NCBI RefSeq assembly: GCF_903819435.1
Contig: NZ_CAIJDP010000062.1
Span: forward strand, 186,001-250,000
Length of the DNA stretch: 64,000 nt
Direction of reading: 5' to 3'
From: Flavobacterium salmonis
Lineage (GTDB): Bacteria > Bacteroidota > Bacteroidia > Flavobacteriales > Flavobacteriaceae
Both the position numbers and the translations under genes were made by a program. Numbering within the stretch: the stretch's first letter is position 1; every line of letters begins with the position of its first letter. Under the pieces are notes generated by a model that saw only the letters and a list, made by a program, of their open reading frames with translations, was not told the DNA's origin and searched no databases. Shown here in pieces: positions 33,651-43,800 of the stretch.

Positions 33651-34991
33651 ATGCTAAAGATATTATTAATCGAAGACGATATTTCATTCTGCAAATTATT
33701 AGAAAAATTTCTGATAAAGAGAGCATACGAGGTAACCATTGCTTTTTCAGCAGAGGAAGCGAGATTGTGTGTCAAAAAAGAATCCTTTGATTTAATTTTG
33801 ATGGATCTTCGTTTACCTGATGCTGATGGTATTGTTTTGATGACCGAATTTAAGATTTCGCATCCTCAAATTCCTGTTGTGCTTATGACAGGCTATTCAG
33901 ATGTAAATACGGCCGTAAAAGCAATAAAAAATGGAGCTTCTGATTACATCTCGAAGCCGTTTAATCCCGATGAGGTTTTACTGGTTATTACAAATGCATT
34001 GCAAACCGTACCTGCTCAAAAAGAAATAGTAAAAGAAAAAAGAATTCCAACAAAAGAGGTTTCTTCTGATAACGAATTTGTACGAGGAATTTCTGTTGCC
34101 TCAAAAAAATTGTTAGAACATATTAAATTGGTCAGTCCTACCGATATGTCTGTTTTAATTATTGGTGAAAGCGGAACCGGAAAAGAGATTATCGCTAAAA
34201 GTATCCATCAGCAAAGCCATCGTAAAAACAATAATTTCATCGCTGTTGACTGTGGTGCTATTCCGAAAGAGTTGGCTGCCAGTGAATTTTTTGGACATTT
34301 AAAAGGATCTTTTACAGGAGCAATCAGTGATAAAACCGGTTATTTTGAAGCAGCAAATGGAGGAACCCTTTTTTTGGACGAAATTGGAAATCTTTCTTAT
34401 GAGAATCAGATTCAATTGCTGAGAGCACTTCAGGAAAGAAAAATAAAACCGGTTGGCAGCAATAAGGAAATCAATGTTGATATTCGAATTATTACAGCAA
34501 CTAACGAGGATTTGCGTGAAGCTGTAAAAAATGGCGATTTCCGTGAAGATTTATATCACCGTATTAATGAATTTTCTATTCAGTCTCCTTCATTAACAGA
34601 CAGAGGAGAAGATTTGATGGTTTTTGCAGATTATTTTTTAGACAAAGCAAATCATCAGTTAAACAAAGATATTATCGGATTCTCACCGGAAGTAGTGGCT
34701 ATTTTTCAAAAATATAGCTGGCCTGGAAATCTCCGTGAACTTCAAAACTGCATCAAACGAGCCACACTTTTATCTCAGGGAGACTTCATTGAAAGTGATG
34801 TTTTGCCTATTGAGTTTTTTCAGATAGAAAAACAAAGTAATTCCGGTAGTTTTTCCTTATCAGATAATGAAAAAGAAGCTATCATTCATGCTTTATCCAG
34901 AACTCAAAACAATAAATCAGAAGCAGCAAAGCTTTTGAAAATAACCCGAAAAACACTTTACAATAAATTGAAACAATATAATATCGATTAA
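33651..34991 (+). CDS. NtrC-family sigma-54-dependent response regulator
   Basis: 446 residues. Receiver domain with acidic pocket (IEDD) and phosphoacceptor Asp52 in LILMDLRLPDADG and Lys in ISKPFNPDE. AAA+ sigma-54 activator domain: Walker A IIGESGTGKE, the loop GSFTGA (Ser in place of the second Ala of GAFTGA) and GGTLFLDEIGNL Walker B, then RIITATNEDL and a Fis-type helix-turn-helix NNKSEAAKLLKITRKTLYNKLKQY. Its stop overlaps that of the convergent hybrid kinase by 4 nt, suggesting they are partners. Confidence 0.95.
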   Translation: MLKILLIEDDISFCKLLEKFLIKRAYEVTIAFSAEEARLCVKKESFDLILMDLRLPDADGIVLMTEFKISHPQIPVVLMTGYSDVNTAVKAIKNGASDYISKPFNPDEVLLVITNALQTVPAQKEIVKEKRIPTKEVSSDNEFVRGISVASKKLLEHIKLVSPTDMSVLIIGESGTGKEIIAKSIHQQSHRKNNNFIAVDCGAIPKELAASEFFGHLKGSFTGAISDKTGYFEAANGGTLFLDEIGNLSYENQIQLLRALQERKIKPVGSNKEINVDIRIITATNEDLREAVKNGDFREDLYHRINEFSIQSPSLTDRGEDLMVFADYFLDKANHQLNKDIIGFSPEVVAIFQKYSWPGNLRELQNCIKRATLLSQGDFIESDVLPIEFFQIEKQSNSGSFSLSDNEKEAIIHALSRTQNNKSEAAKLLKITRKTLYNKLKQYNID

Positions 34992-37426
34992 AAATTTTCC
35001 TTTTTTAAAGTTTCAAAAAGTAAATCGATTTTGACTTTTAAATTATTATAAAGAGAATCTAGTTCTGAATTATCTAAATTATTTTGTTCCAGTGTTTTTA
35101 AAATTTCTCCAATTTCATCTGCCTGAATCTGTCTGAACATAGGGGCTATCCGGTGTGCAATTGAATTTATTTCGGATATATTTTTTTCTTGCACGGCATT
35201 TTTCAAAGCGCTTAAATTGAGCTTTGTGCTTTCTATAAATGATTCTATAAACTCTTTCGAAGCATCATTATCATTTCCCAAAAACTCTTTTAAAGATGTT
35301 AAAGAATACGATTTTGAAGATAATTCCTTTTTAGTTTTTACAATTTTATCAGAAAGAATATTGTTGTCTAAAACACGCTGGATAGTTTCAAGCAGAATTT
35401 TTGGAGAATATGGTTTTTTTATCACAGTTGAAAAACCAGCTTTTGAATAGACATAAAAATCTAAATCTGTTCGTCCGGTTATAGCAATAATGGGTTGACC
35501 TTTATAAAATGAATTGGTTTCTTGTTTTAATTTTTCAATAAACAAAAAACCATCAACTTCGGGCATTTGAATATCAGTAATTATAAAATCAAAATCAGTG
35601 TTTTGAATTGATTCTAAAGCTTTTGTAGCATGTGTAAAGGAGAATACCTGATGATTTTGCTGTTTTAATACAGTACTGGTTAAATTCAATAAATTGATGT
35701 CGTCATCAACAACAATAAAAGTTAAGTTTTTAGAAATCGGAATAATTTCTTCTGATTTAGTTTCTGTTAAACTTACACTTGAATCGAATAACAGTGGAAG
35801 TGTAATTTTAAAAGTACTTCCTTCTCCAAACGTACTTTTAAGGTTTAATTTTCCACCTAAAATCGAAATTATTTTTTGACAAATAGCCAGTCCCAAACCA
35901 GTTCCGCCATATTTTTTTTCGATGTTTTCATTTGCCTGAGCAAATTCTTCAAAAACTAATTTCTGGTCTTCTTTCTCAATTCCAATTCCTGAATCTTCAA
36001 TAGTAATTGTAAAAAAGTCATTACCTTCGGCTACATAAGCACTAATTTTTATAAAACCTTCTTCAGTAAATTTATAGGCATTCCCGATAATGTTGCTCAA
36101 AATTTGTTTTAAGCGAAACGGATCTCCAACGATTTTTGTGCTCAGTTTTTCATCAGCATTGATAATAAGGTCGATATTTTTTTGTTTGTAAACAGTCTGA
36201 ATGTTTTTAGCCACTTCATCAATGATTTCAGGTAACAAAAAAGGAACTTTCTCAATTGTGATTTTTCCGGCTTCAATTTGAGAAAAATCCAATAGATCCT
36301 GGACCAATTGAGTAATATATTCAGAGGAATTCTTGATATTTTTGATAAAGTAGGATTGTTTGGTAGTAACATCAGAATTGCCCAAAAGTTCTGAATACCC
36401 TACAATGGTACTCAACGGTGTTTTTAAATCATGACTTACTGTCGAGATTAGCTGTTCCCGGCTTTTAAGCAGGTTTTTGGTTTTAAAATTGGCAATTTCT
36501 AACTGCTTTTTATACAATTGCGATTTTGAATAATCGCTTACAATTATAATTGAGAAGACTACCGTAAGTAATAAACCGATAATGGCCGAAGCGGTAACAA
36601 TTTCGTTCACTTTTTTAAGAGATTTTTCTTTTAGTGAATTGTTTTTTATTGAGTTGATGATAATTTCCCGCTCAATAATCCGAAGCACTTTTCGAAGTTG
36701 TTCAGAAATGGCAATTTCGTTTTTAAGCAGTTTGTTTTCTTCGAAATTTAAAGATTCTTTTTTCTTTTCGGCTTTTTGTTTTACATCGCTCAGAAGTTTT
36801 TTTGAATTGGCCAAAATCGAATCAGAAGCTTGTTTGCTTAAAGTATTCGTGCTGTCATCCGGAATATTCTGATTGAGGTAATCAACGTATTTTTGCAAAA
36901 CATTTCGTTGATAACTCCCTAGATCATTCGGACTTTTGGTAAAATCCTGAAGTTCCAGTTTTCGTAGTTTAAACTCCATTTTGGTAATTTCATCAATAGC
37001 AGTGTTTACAGAAACTTCATCTTCGGCTTTGTTTTTTATGGTTTTTAATTGTCTGATGTTTTCTGTTTTTTCAGATAATAAGTAAGTTACGCTATCCAAT
37101 AAAACTTTTTGATATTCTGTTGTAACAATTTGTTTTAGAGTGTCTATTCGGGAACGTAAAGAATCAGTTTCAATCAAATAACTTTTGAAATCTTTTTCAG
37201 AGTTGGTCTGAATTGTCTTTCGGGCCAAACTTTCTGTTTTATATACATTCGAAAAAAGTTTGCTTACCCGTAATATTTTGGTTTTTTCATGGGCAATTTT
37301 ATTTTCTAATTTATTGTATACTACATTTTCAGAATATAAAAACCATCCTACGGTAACAACAAGTGCCAGTAATGCAGCATAACTAAAGAGAACCTTGATG
37401 GGCATGTAGCTTTTTTTACTTTCCAT
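34988..37426 (-). CDS. Hybrid sensor histidine kinase (HisKA-HATPase-REC-Hpt)
   Basis: 812 residues. TM1 at about 10-31 and TM2 at about 277-297 bound a helical sensor region of about 245 residues. Then HisKA with His332 in STVSHDLKTPLSTIVGYSELLG; HATPase with N box QILSNIIGNAYKF, IEDSGIGIEKED and YGGTGLGLAICQKI; a receiver with FIITDIQMPEVDG; and a C-terminal Hpt-like module with SIAHRIAPMFRQIQ. The REC-Hpt tail implies a phosphorelay, most simply to the convergent NtrC-type regulator. Confidence 0.93.
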   Translation of the reverse strand: MESKKSYMPIKVLFSYAALLALVVTVGWFLYSENVVYNKLENKIAHEKTKILRVSKLFSNVYKTESLARKTIQTNSEKDFKSYLIETDSLRSRIDTLKQIVTTEYQKVLLDSVTYLLSEKTENIRQLKTIKNKAEDEVSVNTAIDEITKMEFKLRKLELQDFTKSPNDLGSYQRNVLQKYVDYLNQNIPDDSTNTLSKQASDSILANSKKLLSDVKQKAEKKKESLNFEENKLLKNEIAISEQLRKVLRIIEREIIINSIKNNSLKEKSLKKVNEIVTASAIIGLLLTVVFSIIIVSDYSKSQLYKKQLEIANFKTKNLLKSREQLISTVSHDLKTPLSTIVGYSELLGNSDVTTKQSYFIKNIKNSSEYITQLVQDLLDFSQIEAGKITIEKVPFLLPEIIDEVAKNIQTVYKQKNIDLIINADEKLSTKIVGDPFRLKQILSNIIGNAYKFTEEGFIKISAYVAEGNDFFTITIEDSGIGIEKEDQKLVFEEFAQANENIEKKYGGTGLGLAICQKIISILGGKLNLKSTFGEGSTFKITLPLLFDSSVSLTETKSEEIIPISKNLTFIVVDDDINLLNLTSTVLKQQNHQVFSFTHATKALESIQNTDFDFIITDIQMPEVDGFLFIEKLKQETNSFYKGQPIIAITGRTDLDFYVYSKAGFSTVIKKPYSPKILLETIQRVLDNNILSDKIVKTKKELSSKSYSLTSLKEFLGNDNDASKEFIESFIESTKLNLSALKNAVQEKNISEINSIAHRIAPMFRQIQADEIGEILKTLEQNNLDNSELDSLYNNLKVKIDLLFETLKKENF

Positions 37427-37504
37427 AAATTGTTAGTGTAGCTTTTTTGAAATGATTACTGCAATTTATTTAATATTATCTGTTTTAAAAAGCCAAACTT
37501 TCCT

Positions 37505-37539
37505 AAAAAAAAAAGACCACAGACTATAAATCTGTGGCC
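37505..37539 (-). terminator. Minus-strand terminator after S9 peptidase
   Basis: On the minus strand GGCCACAGA pairs with TCTGTGGTC, followed by a run of T (A-run at 37505-37514 on plus). It isolates the peptidase gene from the downstream kinase gene. Confidence 0.85.
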
Positions 37540-37560
37540 AGTTCTAATTTAGTTTTTTAA

Positions 37561-39462
37561 TTAAAGTGTTTCGTCTAACCATTTAAAAAATTCGTTTTGC
37601 CAAACCTGTGCATTCTGAGGCTTTAAGACCCAGTGGTTTTCATCAGGAAAATAGAGTAAACGGCTTTTTATGCCCCTTAACTGTGCTGCCTGAAAAGCCT
37701 CCTGACTTTGCCCGATTGGTACACGAAAATCTTTTCCGCCCTGAACAATTAAAATAGGCTTGTTCCAGTTTCCAACCAAAGTTGCCGGATTAAATGTTGT
37801 GTAGCTTTTTTGTGCAACCGCATTATCTTTTTCCCAGTAAGCACCGCCAAAATCCCAGTTATTAAAGAAAACTTCTTCGGTAGTGCCAAACATGCTTTGT
37901 GTATTAAAAACGCCATCGTGAGCAATGAATGTCTTAAATCGGTTTTTGTGAATTCCGGCTAAATAAAATACAGAATATCCTCCATAGCTTGCGCCCACAC
38001 ATCCTAAACGGCTTTTGTCAACGTAGTTTTCTTTGGTAACATCATCAATAGCAGACAGGTAATCATCCATAACCTGACCGCCCCAGTCTTTGCTGATCTG
38101 CTCGTTCCATTCTACACCATGACCCGGCATTCCACGACGGTTTGGCGCTACAACCACATAACCTTTCGCAGCCATTAAAGAGAAATTCCAACGGAAAGAA
38201 TATGATTGTGTCAACGGACTTTGAGGTCCTCCCTGACAGAACAATAAAGTTGGATATTTTTTTGAAGCGTCAAAATTGGGAGGCAAAATTACCCAAACCA
38301 GCATTTTTTTACCGTCAGTTGTAATCACATAACGCTTTTCGGTTTTGCTCAGGGCTAACGTTTTGTATGTTTCTGTGTTAATGTTTGATAATTGCTTCCA
38401 GGTGTTTTTCTTCAAATTAAAAGAATAAATTTCAGAAGCGTGATTCATATCAGATCGCGTTGCAATAATGTCATCACCAGAGAAACCAACTAAGTCATTT
38501 ACGTCAAAATCACCATTTGTCAATTGACGAACTGTAATTGCAATTCGGGTTACTCCCGGAAAATTGACAATAAAAAGCTGTTTGGTTCCATCAACCGGAG
38601 CTGTAAAATATACATTTTTACCATCCTTGCTCCAGATAAAATTATCTACAGTTCCATCCCAGTTTGCGGTTAAGTTTTGTTTGATTCCTTTAAACTCAAC
38701 AATAATATCATTTTTATCAGACTCGTAACCGTCACGTTTCATTTGCAGCCACGATAAATTTCCTGTTGGAGAAAATTGAGGGGCCGTATCGTAACCCAAA
38801 TTGTCCTCAGTTCTGTTTACTGTTTTTTGGGTTTCTAAATTGTACTCGTAAATATTTGTATTTGTAGAAATAGCATATTCAGTTCCGGCTTTTTTCTTGC
38901 ACACATACAAAATGCTTTTGCTGTCCGGAGACCAGATATAATCTTCGTCACCTCCAAAAGGTTTTTGAGGGCTGTCAAAATTTTCACCTTTTAAAATGTC
39001 AATTCCTTTTGCGCCGTCTTTGTTTTCTTTATAAAAAACATGATTAAATTTCCCTTCGTTCCAGGTATCCCAATGGCGATAATCCAGGCCATTATAAATT
39101 TGGGCCTCCGCTTTGTCAAGATTTGGATAGAAATCTTTTCCTAACACTTTTTCCAGTTTTACTTCTTCATTATACACCAGATATTTTCCGTCTGGCGAAA
39201 TGTTTTTGTCGGCCAGAATTTCTTTAGTGTCTTTAATTTCAGTTGCATTTCCTCCGTTTACCGGGAGAACATAAAATTTAGAATGTGATTTGTTTTCTTC
39301 GACAGAAGGGGTCGAAACCTTAAAAACAATATTTTTGGCATCTTTTGAAATTCCAAGTGGTGTTACTCTTCCTAATTTCCATAGTAATTCCTGCGACATT
39401 ACATTTTGCCCGATAGCGTTTAAACTCATCATTATTAAGGTTATGAATAATACTTTTTTCAT
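37561..39462 (-). CDS. S9-family prolyl oligopeptidase/acylaminoacyl peptidase
   Basis: 633 residues with signal peptide MKKVLFITLIMMSLNAIGQ, so probably periplasmic. An N-terminal beta-propeller of WD-like TolB repeats (YLVYNEE, DYIWSPDSKSILYV, DNFIWSKDGKNVYFTAPVDGT) is followed by an alpha/beta-hydrolase domain. Catalytic Ser lies in GASYGGYSVFYLAG, Asp in VQGGKDFRVPIGQ and His in PDENHWVLKP. Substrate class is oligopeptides by family. Confidence 0.93.
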   Translation of the reverse strand: MKKVLFITLIMMSLNAIGQNVMSQELLWKLGRVTPLGISKDAKNIVFKVSTPSVEENKSHSKFYVLPVNGGNATEIKDTKEILADKNISPDGKYLVYNEEVKLEKVLGKDFYPNLDKAEAQIYNGLDYRHWDTWNEGKFNHVFYKENKDGAKGIDILKGENFDSPQKPFGGDEDYIWSPDSKSILYVCKKKAGTEYAISTNTNIYEYNLETQKTVNRTEDNLGYDTAPQFSPTGNLSWLQMKRDGYESDKNDIIVEFKGIKQNLTANWDGTVDNFIWSKDGKNVYFTAPVDGTKQLFIVNFPGVTRIAITVRQLTNGDFDVNDLVGFSGDDIIATRSDMNHASEIYSFNLKKNTWKQLSNINTETYKTLALSKTEKRYVITTDGKKMLVWVILPPNFDASKKYPTLLFCQGGPQSPLTQSYSFRWNFSLMAAKGYVVVAPNRRGMPGHGVEWNEQISKDWGGQVMDDYLSAIDDVTKENYVDKSRLGCVGASYGGYSVFYLAGIHKNRFKTFIAHDGVFNTQSMFGTTEEVFFNNWDFGGAYWEKDNAVAQKSYTTFNPATLVGNWNKPILIVQGGKDFRVPIGQSQEAFQAAQLRGIKSRLLYFPDENHWVLKPQNAQVWQNEFFKWLDETL

Positions 39463-39629
39463 AATAAAAATTTTATTTTTTTATGGTGCTAAAAATACAA
39501 CATTTCAGTTCCGATTAGTTAAATTTCAAATACTATATAATTGTTAAAGTTTAGGAGTTTAAATGCTGGTTCTTAAATTCAAATTTCAAAAAACTACAGT
39601 AAGAGTTTTTTTGTCATGAATAAATTTAA

Positions 39630-39690
39630 AATTAAGTTTGGGATTTGGAATTTCAGATTTGGAATTTATTTTTTGGCACAAAAAATCATT
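39630..39690. repeat. Reiterated TTTGGAATTT spacer
   Basis: GGGATTTGGAATTT and AGATTTGGAATTT follow one another (39640-39669), then TTTTTTGG. It resembles the TTCCAAATTCC-type spacer at 50724-50752 in reverse complement. Degenerate intergenic filler of unknown origin. Confidence 0.4.
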
Positions 39691-39712
39691 ATTTTTATAA
39701 AAAATTGAGGTG

Positions 39713-40825
39713 ATGGAATTAAGTTATTGGGAACTTAAAAATTGGTTTACGAACGTAGATTATACCATAGTTGGAAGCGGCATTGTAGGTTTGCATGCCG
39801 GATTGCGCTTACGCGAAAGATTCCCAACGGCAAAAATTCTCGTATTGGAAAAAGGAATGTTACCACAAGGAGCCAGTACCAAAAATGCAGGTTTTGCCTG
39901 TTTTGGAAGTATTTCTGAAATTATGGATGACTTAAAAACACATACAGAAGAAGATGTAGTACAGCTAATTCAAAAACGCTGGCAGGGTTTGCAGCTGCTT
40001 CGAAAAAGGCTTGGGGATGATGTAATAGATTTCAGGCCTTACGGTGGTTATGAATTGTTTTTGAAAGAGGATGAATTTGGTTTTAATGAATGCGTGAACA
40101 GATTGCCTTTTATTAATGAAATTTTAAAACCACTTTTTAAAGCAGAGGTTTTTACCAAAGAAGTAGACCGTTTTGGGTTTGAAAATATTCAGGAGTATTT
40201 AATTTTTAATCCTTTTGAAGCGCAGATTGATACTGGAAATATGATGCAGGAATTGCTAAAACAGGCTGTCGCTGCCAATATTTTAATCCTGAATCAGCAA
40301 ACCGTAACTTCTTATGCTGATGCCGGAAACCATGTTGAAGTTGTACTGAATGATTTTAGTTTTAGTTCTAAAAAAATACTTTTCGCTAATAATGGTTTTG
40401 CAGAATCTTTGACAAATGGAGCTGTAAGACCTGCTCGTGCTCAAGTTTTAATAACAAAACCAATTGAAGGCTTGGATATCAAGGGAACTTTTCATCTCGA
40501 TCGGGGTTATTATTATTTTAGAAATATCGGAAATAGAATTTTATTAGGAGGTGGTAGAAATCTGGATTTTGCAGCAGAAAACACAACAGAATTTGGTCAG
40601 ACAAAAATTATTCAAAATAAATTGGAGAATTTACTTATTAATGTAATTTTGCCACATCAAAATTTTCAAATTGAACATTGGTGGAGCGGTATAATGGGGA
40701 TTGGAAATAGTAAGAATCCAATCGTTACGCAGTTATCAGAAAATGTCTTTTGCGGAGTGCGTTTGGGTGGAATGGGAGTAGCAATAGGAAGTTTGATAGG
40801 AACAGAATTAGCAGATTTAATATAA
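39713..40825 (+). CDS. FAD-dependent oxidoreductase (DAO family)
   Basis: 370 residues from MELSYWELKNWF; a GTG three bases earlier is less likely. The Rossmann dinucleotide-binding motif is YTIVGSGIVGLHAGLRLRERFP with LVLEKGMLPQGAS. The C-terminal half has DAO-type RGYYYFRNIGNRILLGGGRNLDF and HWWSGIMGIGNSKNPIV, ending GVRLGGMGVAIGS. It probably oxidises an amino acid or amine using FAD; substrate unknown. Stand-alone gene, 40 bp before the large T9SS protein. Confidence 0.88.
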   Translation: MELSYWELKNWFTNVDYTIVGSGIVGLHAGLRLRERFPTAKILVLEKGMLPQGASTKNAGFACFGSISEIMDDLKTHTEEDVVQLIQKRWQGLQLLRKRLGDDVIDFRPYGGYELFLKEDEFGFNECVNRLPFINEILKPLFKAEVFTKEVDRFGFENIQEYLIFNPFEAQIDTGNMMQELLKQAVAANILILNQQTVTSYADAGNHVEVVLNDFSFSSKKILFANNGFAESLTNGAVRPARAQVLITKPIEGLDIKGTFHLDRGYYYFRNIGNRILLGGGRNLDFAAENTTEFGQTKIIQNKLENLLINVILPHQNFQIEHWWSGIMGIGNSKNPIVTQLSENVFCGVRLGGMGVAIGSLIGTELADLI

Positions 40826-40865
40826 CACGTTTAAACGAAACCACTAACTAAAAAAAATCCCAAAC

Positions 40866-43800
40866 ATGCAAAAAACTACACTTGTTGTTCTTTTTTCTAT
40901 TTTTAACCTACTTTTTTTACGAGCAAACCCAATTGCCGAAACCAAAATTGCAGAACCTAATTTTAGTGTTACCGTTTCTTATACCGGAGATGTTGAGGTT
41001 ACATTTAATGATTATGACTTTATGTCAACTTATGAATGGCAATTTGAATACGGTCCAATTGGTTTTAAATCCGGACAAGGCACCGTTAGAAGTGTTTCAG
41101 GGATTCACTTTTATAGATTTACCGTAAATCCTTTATATGGCTATGATTTTAGAGTCAGACAAAGATATTTAACCAACAATAATCTTGTGTGGACAGATTG
41201 GTCTGCAGCAAAAACAATTTTTCCAACAAGTGATAAAGTTTTTTCGGTAGGATATACTACAAATTTTGATACTCAAAGTGAAACAAAATTAGAATGGAGG
41301 GGATTAATTTATAAAAATTCTTCCAGCACTGCAGGAATCTATCCGAGCCAGGACAATCATAGTGAGAGTAATAAACCAGGATTTTCAATGAGCATGACAA
41401 ATTATAATTATGCTACTGGTTCTGAAATAGCTTTAGTATCTCCAAAATTTAATGATTTGGCAACTGACCGAAAAATAAAATTTTGGACTTATGGCTATGG
41501 TAGTGACAGCGAATTGCTCGTTGGAACAATGACAAACCCAAATGATCTAAGTACTTTTCATTTGCTTTCACGTCCAGAAACTACACAGGGCTATGGCTGG
41601 AATCAGAAAACAGTTTATTTTAATAATTATAAGGGCGATGATCAATATATTGTGTTTTTATTTAAAAGAAAATATTATGGTGCCAATGAGGATATAAGTA
41701 TTGATGATTTTAGCTACGAAACGGCTTCGAATTGTTATGATCTGACTAATTTTTCGCTGACAAATGTAGAACAGAATTCGGCTCAGATAAATTTTGATTC
41801 TCAAAATCAAAATGATTATGAAATTAGTTTAACCAATGTTGTTCGTCGTACGACCGAAATTGTAAAGTTCCAGGGCAGTTCTTATACTTTAACAAATTTA
41901 ATTGGGAATACAGATTATGAAATTAAAGTAAGGGCTCATTGTATTGATGATTTATATTCTAACTGGACAAAAACGATTAGTTTTAAAACTCCTTGTACAG
42001 TAATTTCCACATATTACAGTACTTCGTTTGAAGGTGCAAAATATGTTGATCCCTGCTGGAGTACAATTGAAAATAATTGCTTAGTAAGATCTAGCATGGA
42101 AAATCTGGGCGAAACACCAAAACTTATAGCTAAAACAGGTGAGGCAAGCATTAGAATGTCGAATTTTGTAGGGACTTTAAATGTAGACAAAGCTTATCTT
42201 ATAACGCCATATATTGGAGATTTAGATGCTGATAAAAGAATAAAATTTAGTTTGATAACTTATAGTAGTGAGGAAACATATAACCGTACAAGTCTTACAA
42301 TTGGGACAATGTCTGACCCTAAAGATGCCTCAACATTTGTAGCCTTAAAGTCGATTTTGCCTTCAGAAATGAATGAGCTTCAAAATGATAACAAATCTTC
42401 AGAATGGAAAGAGCATACCGTTTATTTAGATAATTATATAAAAAGCAATAATCATCATTACATTGCAATTAGGTATAATAATGAAGGTAAATCACAATTT
42501 AATATTGATGATTTTATATATGAGAAAGCTCCTTCTTGTAATGAACCCCTAAACCCAGCGACAGTCGATTTTGGATATGATTTTGCAATAGTAAAATGGG
42601 ATAACTATAAACCAGCCTCAGAATGGCAGGTCGAATATGGACCAAAAGGTTTTGAGCATGGAAAAGGAACAATTGTTACGGCAACGGGTTATCCTTTTAA
42701 AATTACAGAATCGATATTAGGGGGAACTGATTATGACTTTTATGTGCGTTCTAAATGTGGGAGTAATTACAGCCCATGGTCAGATAGGGGATACTTTAGA
42801 ACAAATTGTGAAGGTTTTACGGCCGGTTACACTGACGGTTTTGAAAATGTTTCTTTTGAAAAGACAGGATGCTGGACCAGAATAGTACCATACTTTAATC
42901 AAAGATGGTATAATAAAAATCGCTACATTTCTGAAATAAAGGGGAATGCGGGAACTTTGATACATAGTGATACCAAATCTATTTGTGTGACCAACGAAAC
43001 AGATGATCCTTTTCCGGCTGGTACAGGTGAGGATGCTGACCGTGTTGTATTAGTATCACCAAGGCTGAAAGATCTTGACCACTATAAAAAAATTGTTTTT
43101 TGGTTAAAAACCAGAGCAGTAATTTCAAAAAAACCAATAGAAGTTACCATTGGTACATTAGCTGATCCTAGAGATTATAATACGTTTACGACCTATAAGG
43201 TTTTAACTGTTCCTGTCGAAAATAATGATAAGTGGATCAAATATGAAATAGAGTTTTCAGATTACTACGGAACAGATAAGTTTGTTGGTTTCAAACATAG
43301 TTCCAAAAATCAGCGATTGGATTACTTTTATATTGATGATTTTGAATATGTTCAAAATGAATGCCCAAGATCAGGACTATTAGGTGCCAGACAATCAGGA
43401 TCTGATAGCGCTTCTTTGGATTGGAGAGATAATAATACAAAAAAAGCATCAGAAAGCTGGGATATAGAATATGGACCAAAAGGTTTTGCAGATGGTCAGG
43501 GAACTCTTGTCAATGTAAATACTAACCCTTATAATTTGACAGGTTTAGCGCCAGGAATCTACGACTATCGGGTGCGGGCATATTGCGAAAAAGCAATAGT
43601 AAGTGAATGGTCAGATCGTTATACCTTTAAAATTGGATGCACAGAAAAAGCGCCGTTTATTGAGAATTTTGATCAATATCCGCTGTCTAATGAAATTCCT
43701 AATTTTTGCTGGACTAAAAATAGTTTTCTTGATACTCAGCTCTACGAATATTATTTACCAAATATAAATAGCGGACCAAATGTCTTTTATCTTCAAAACA

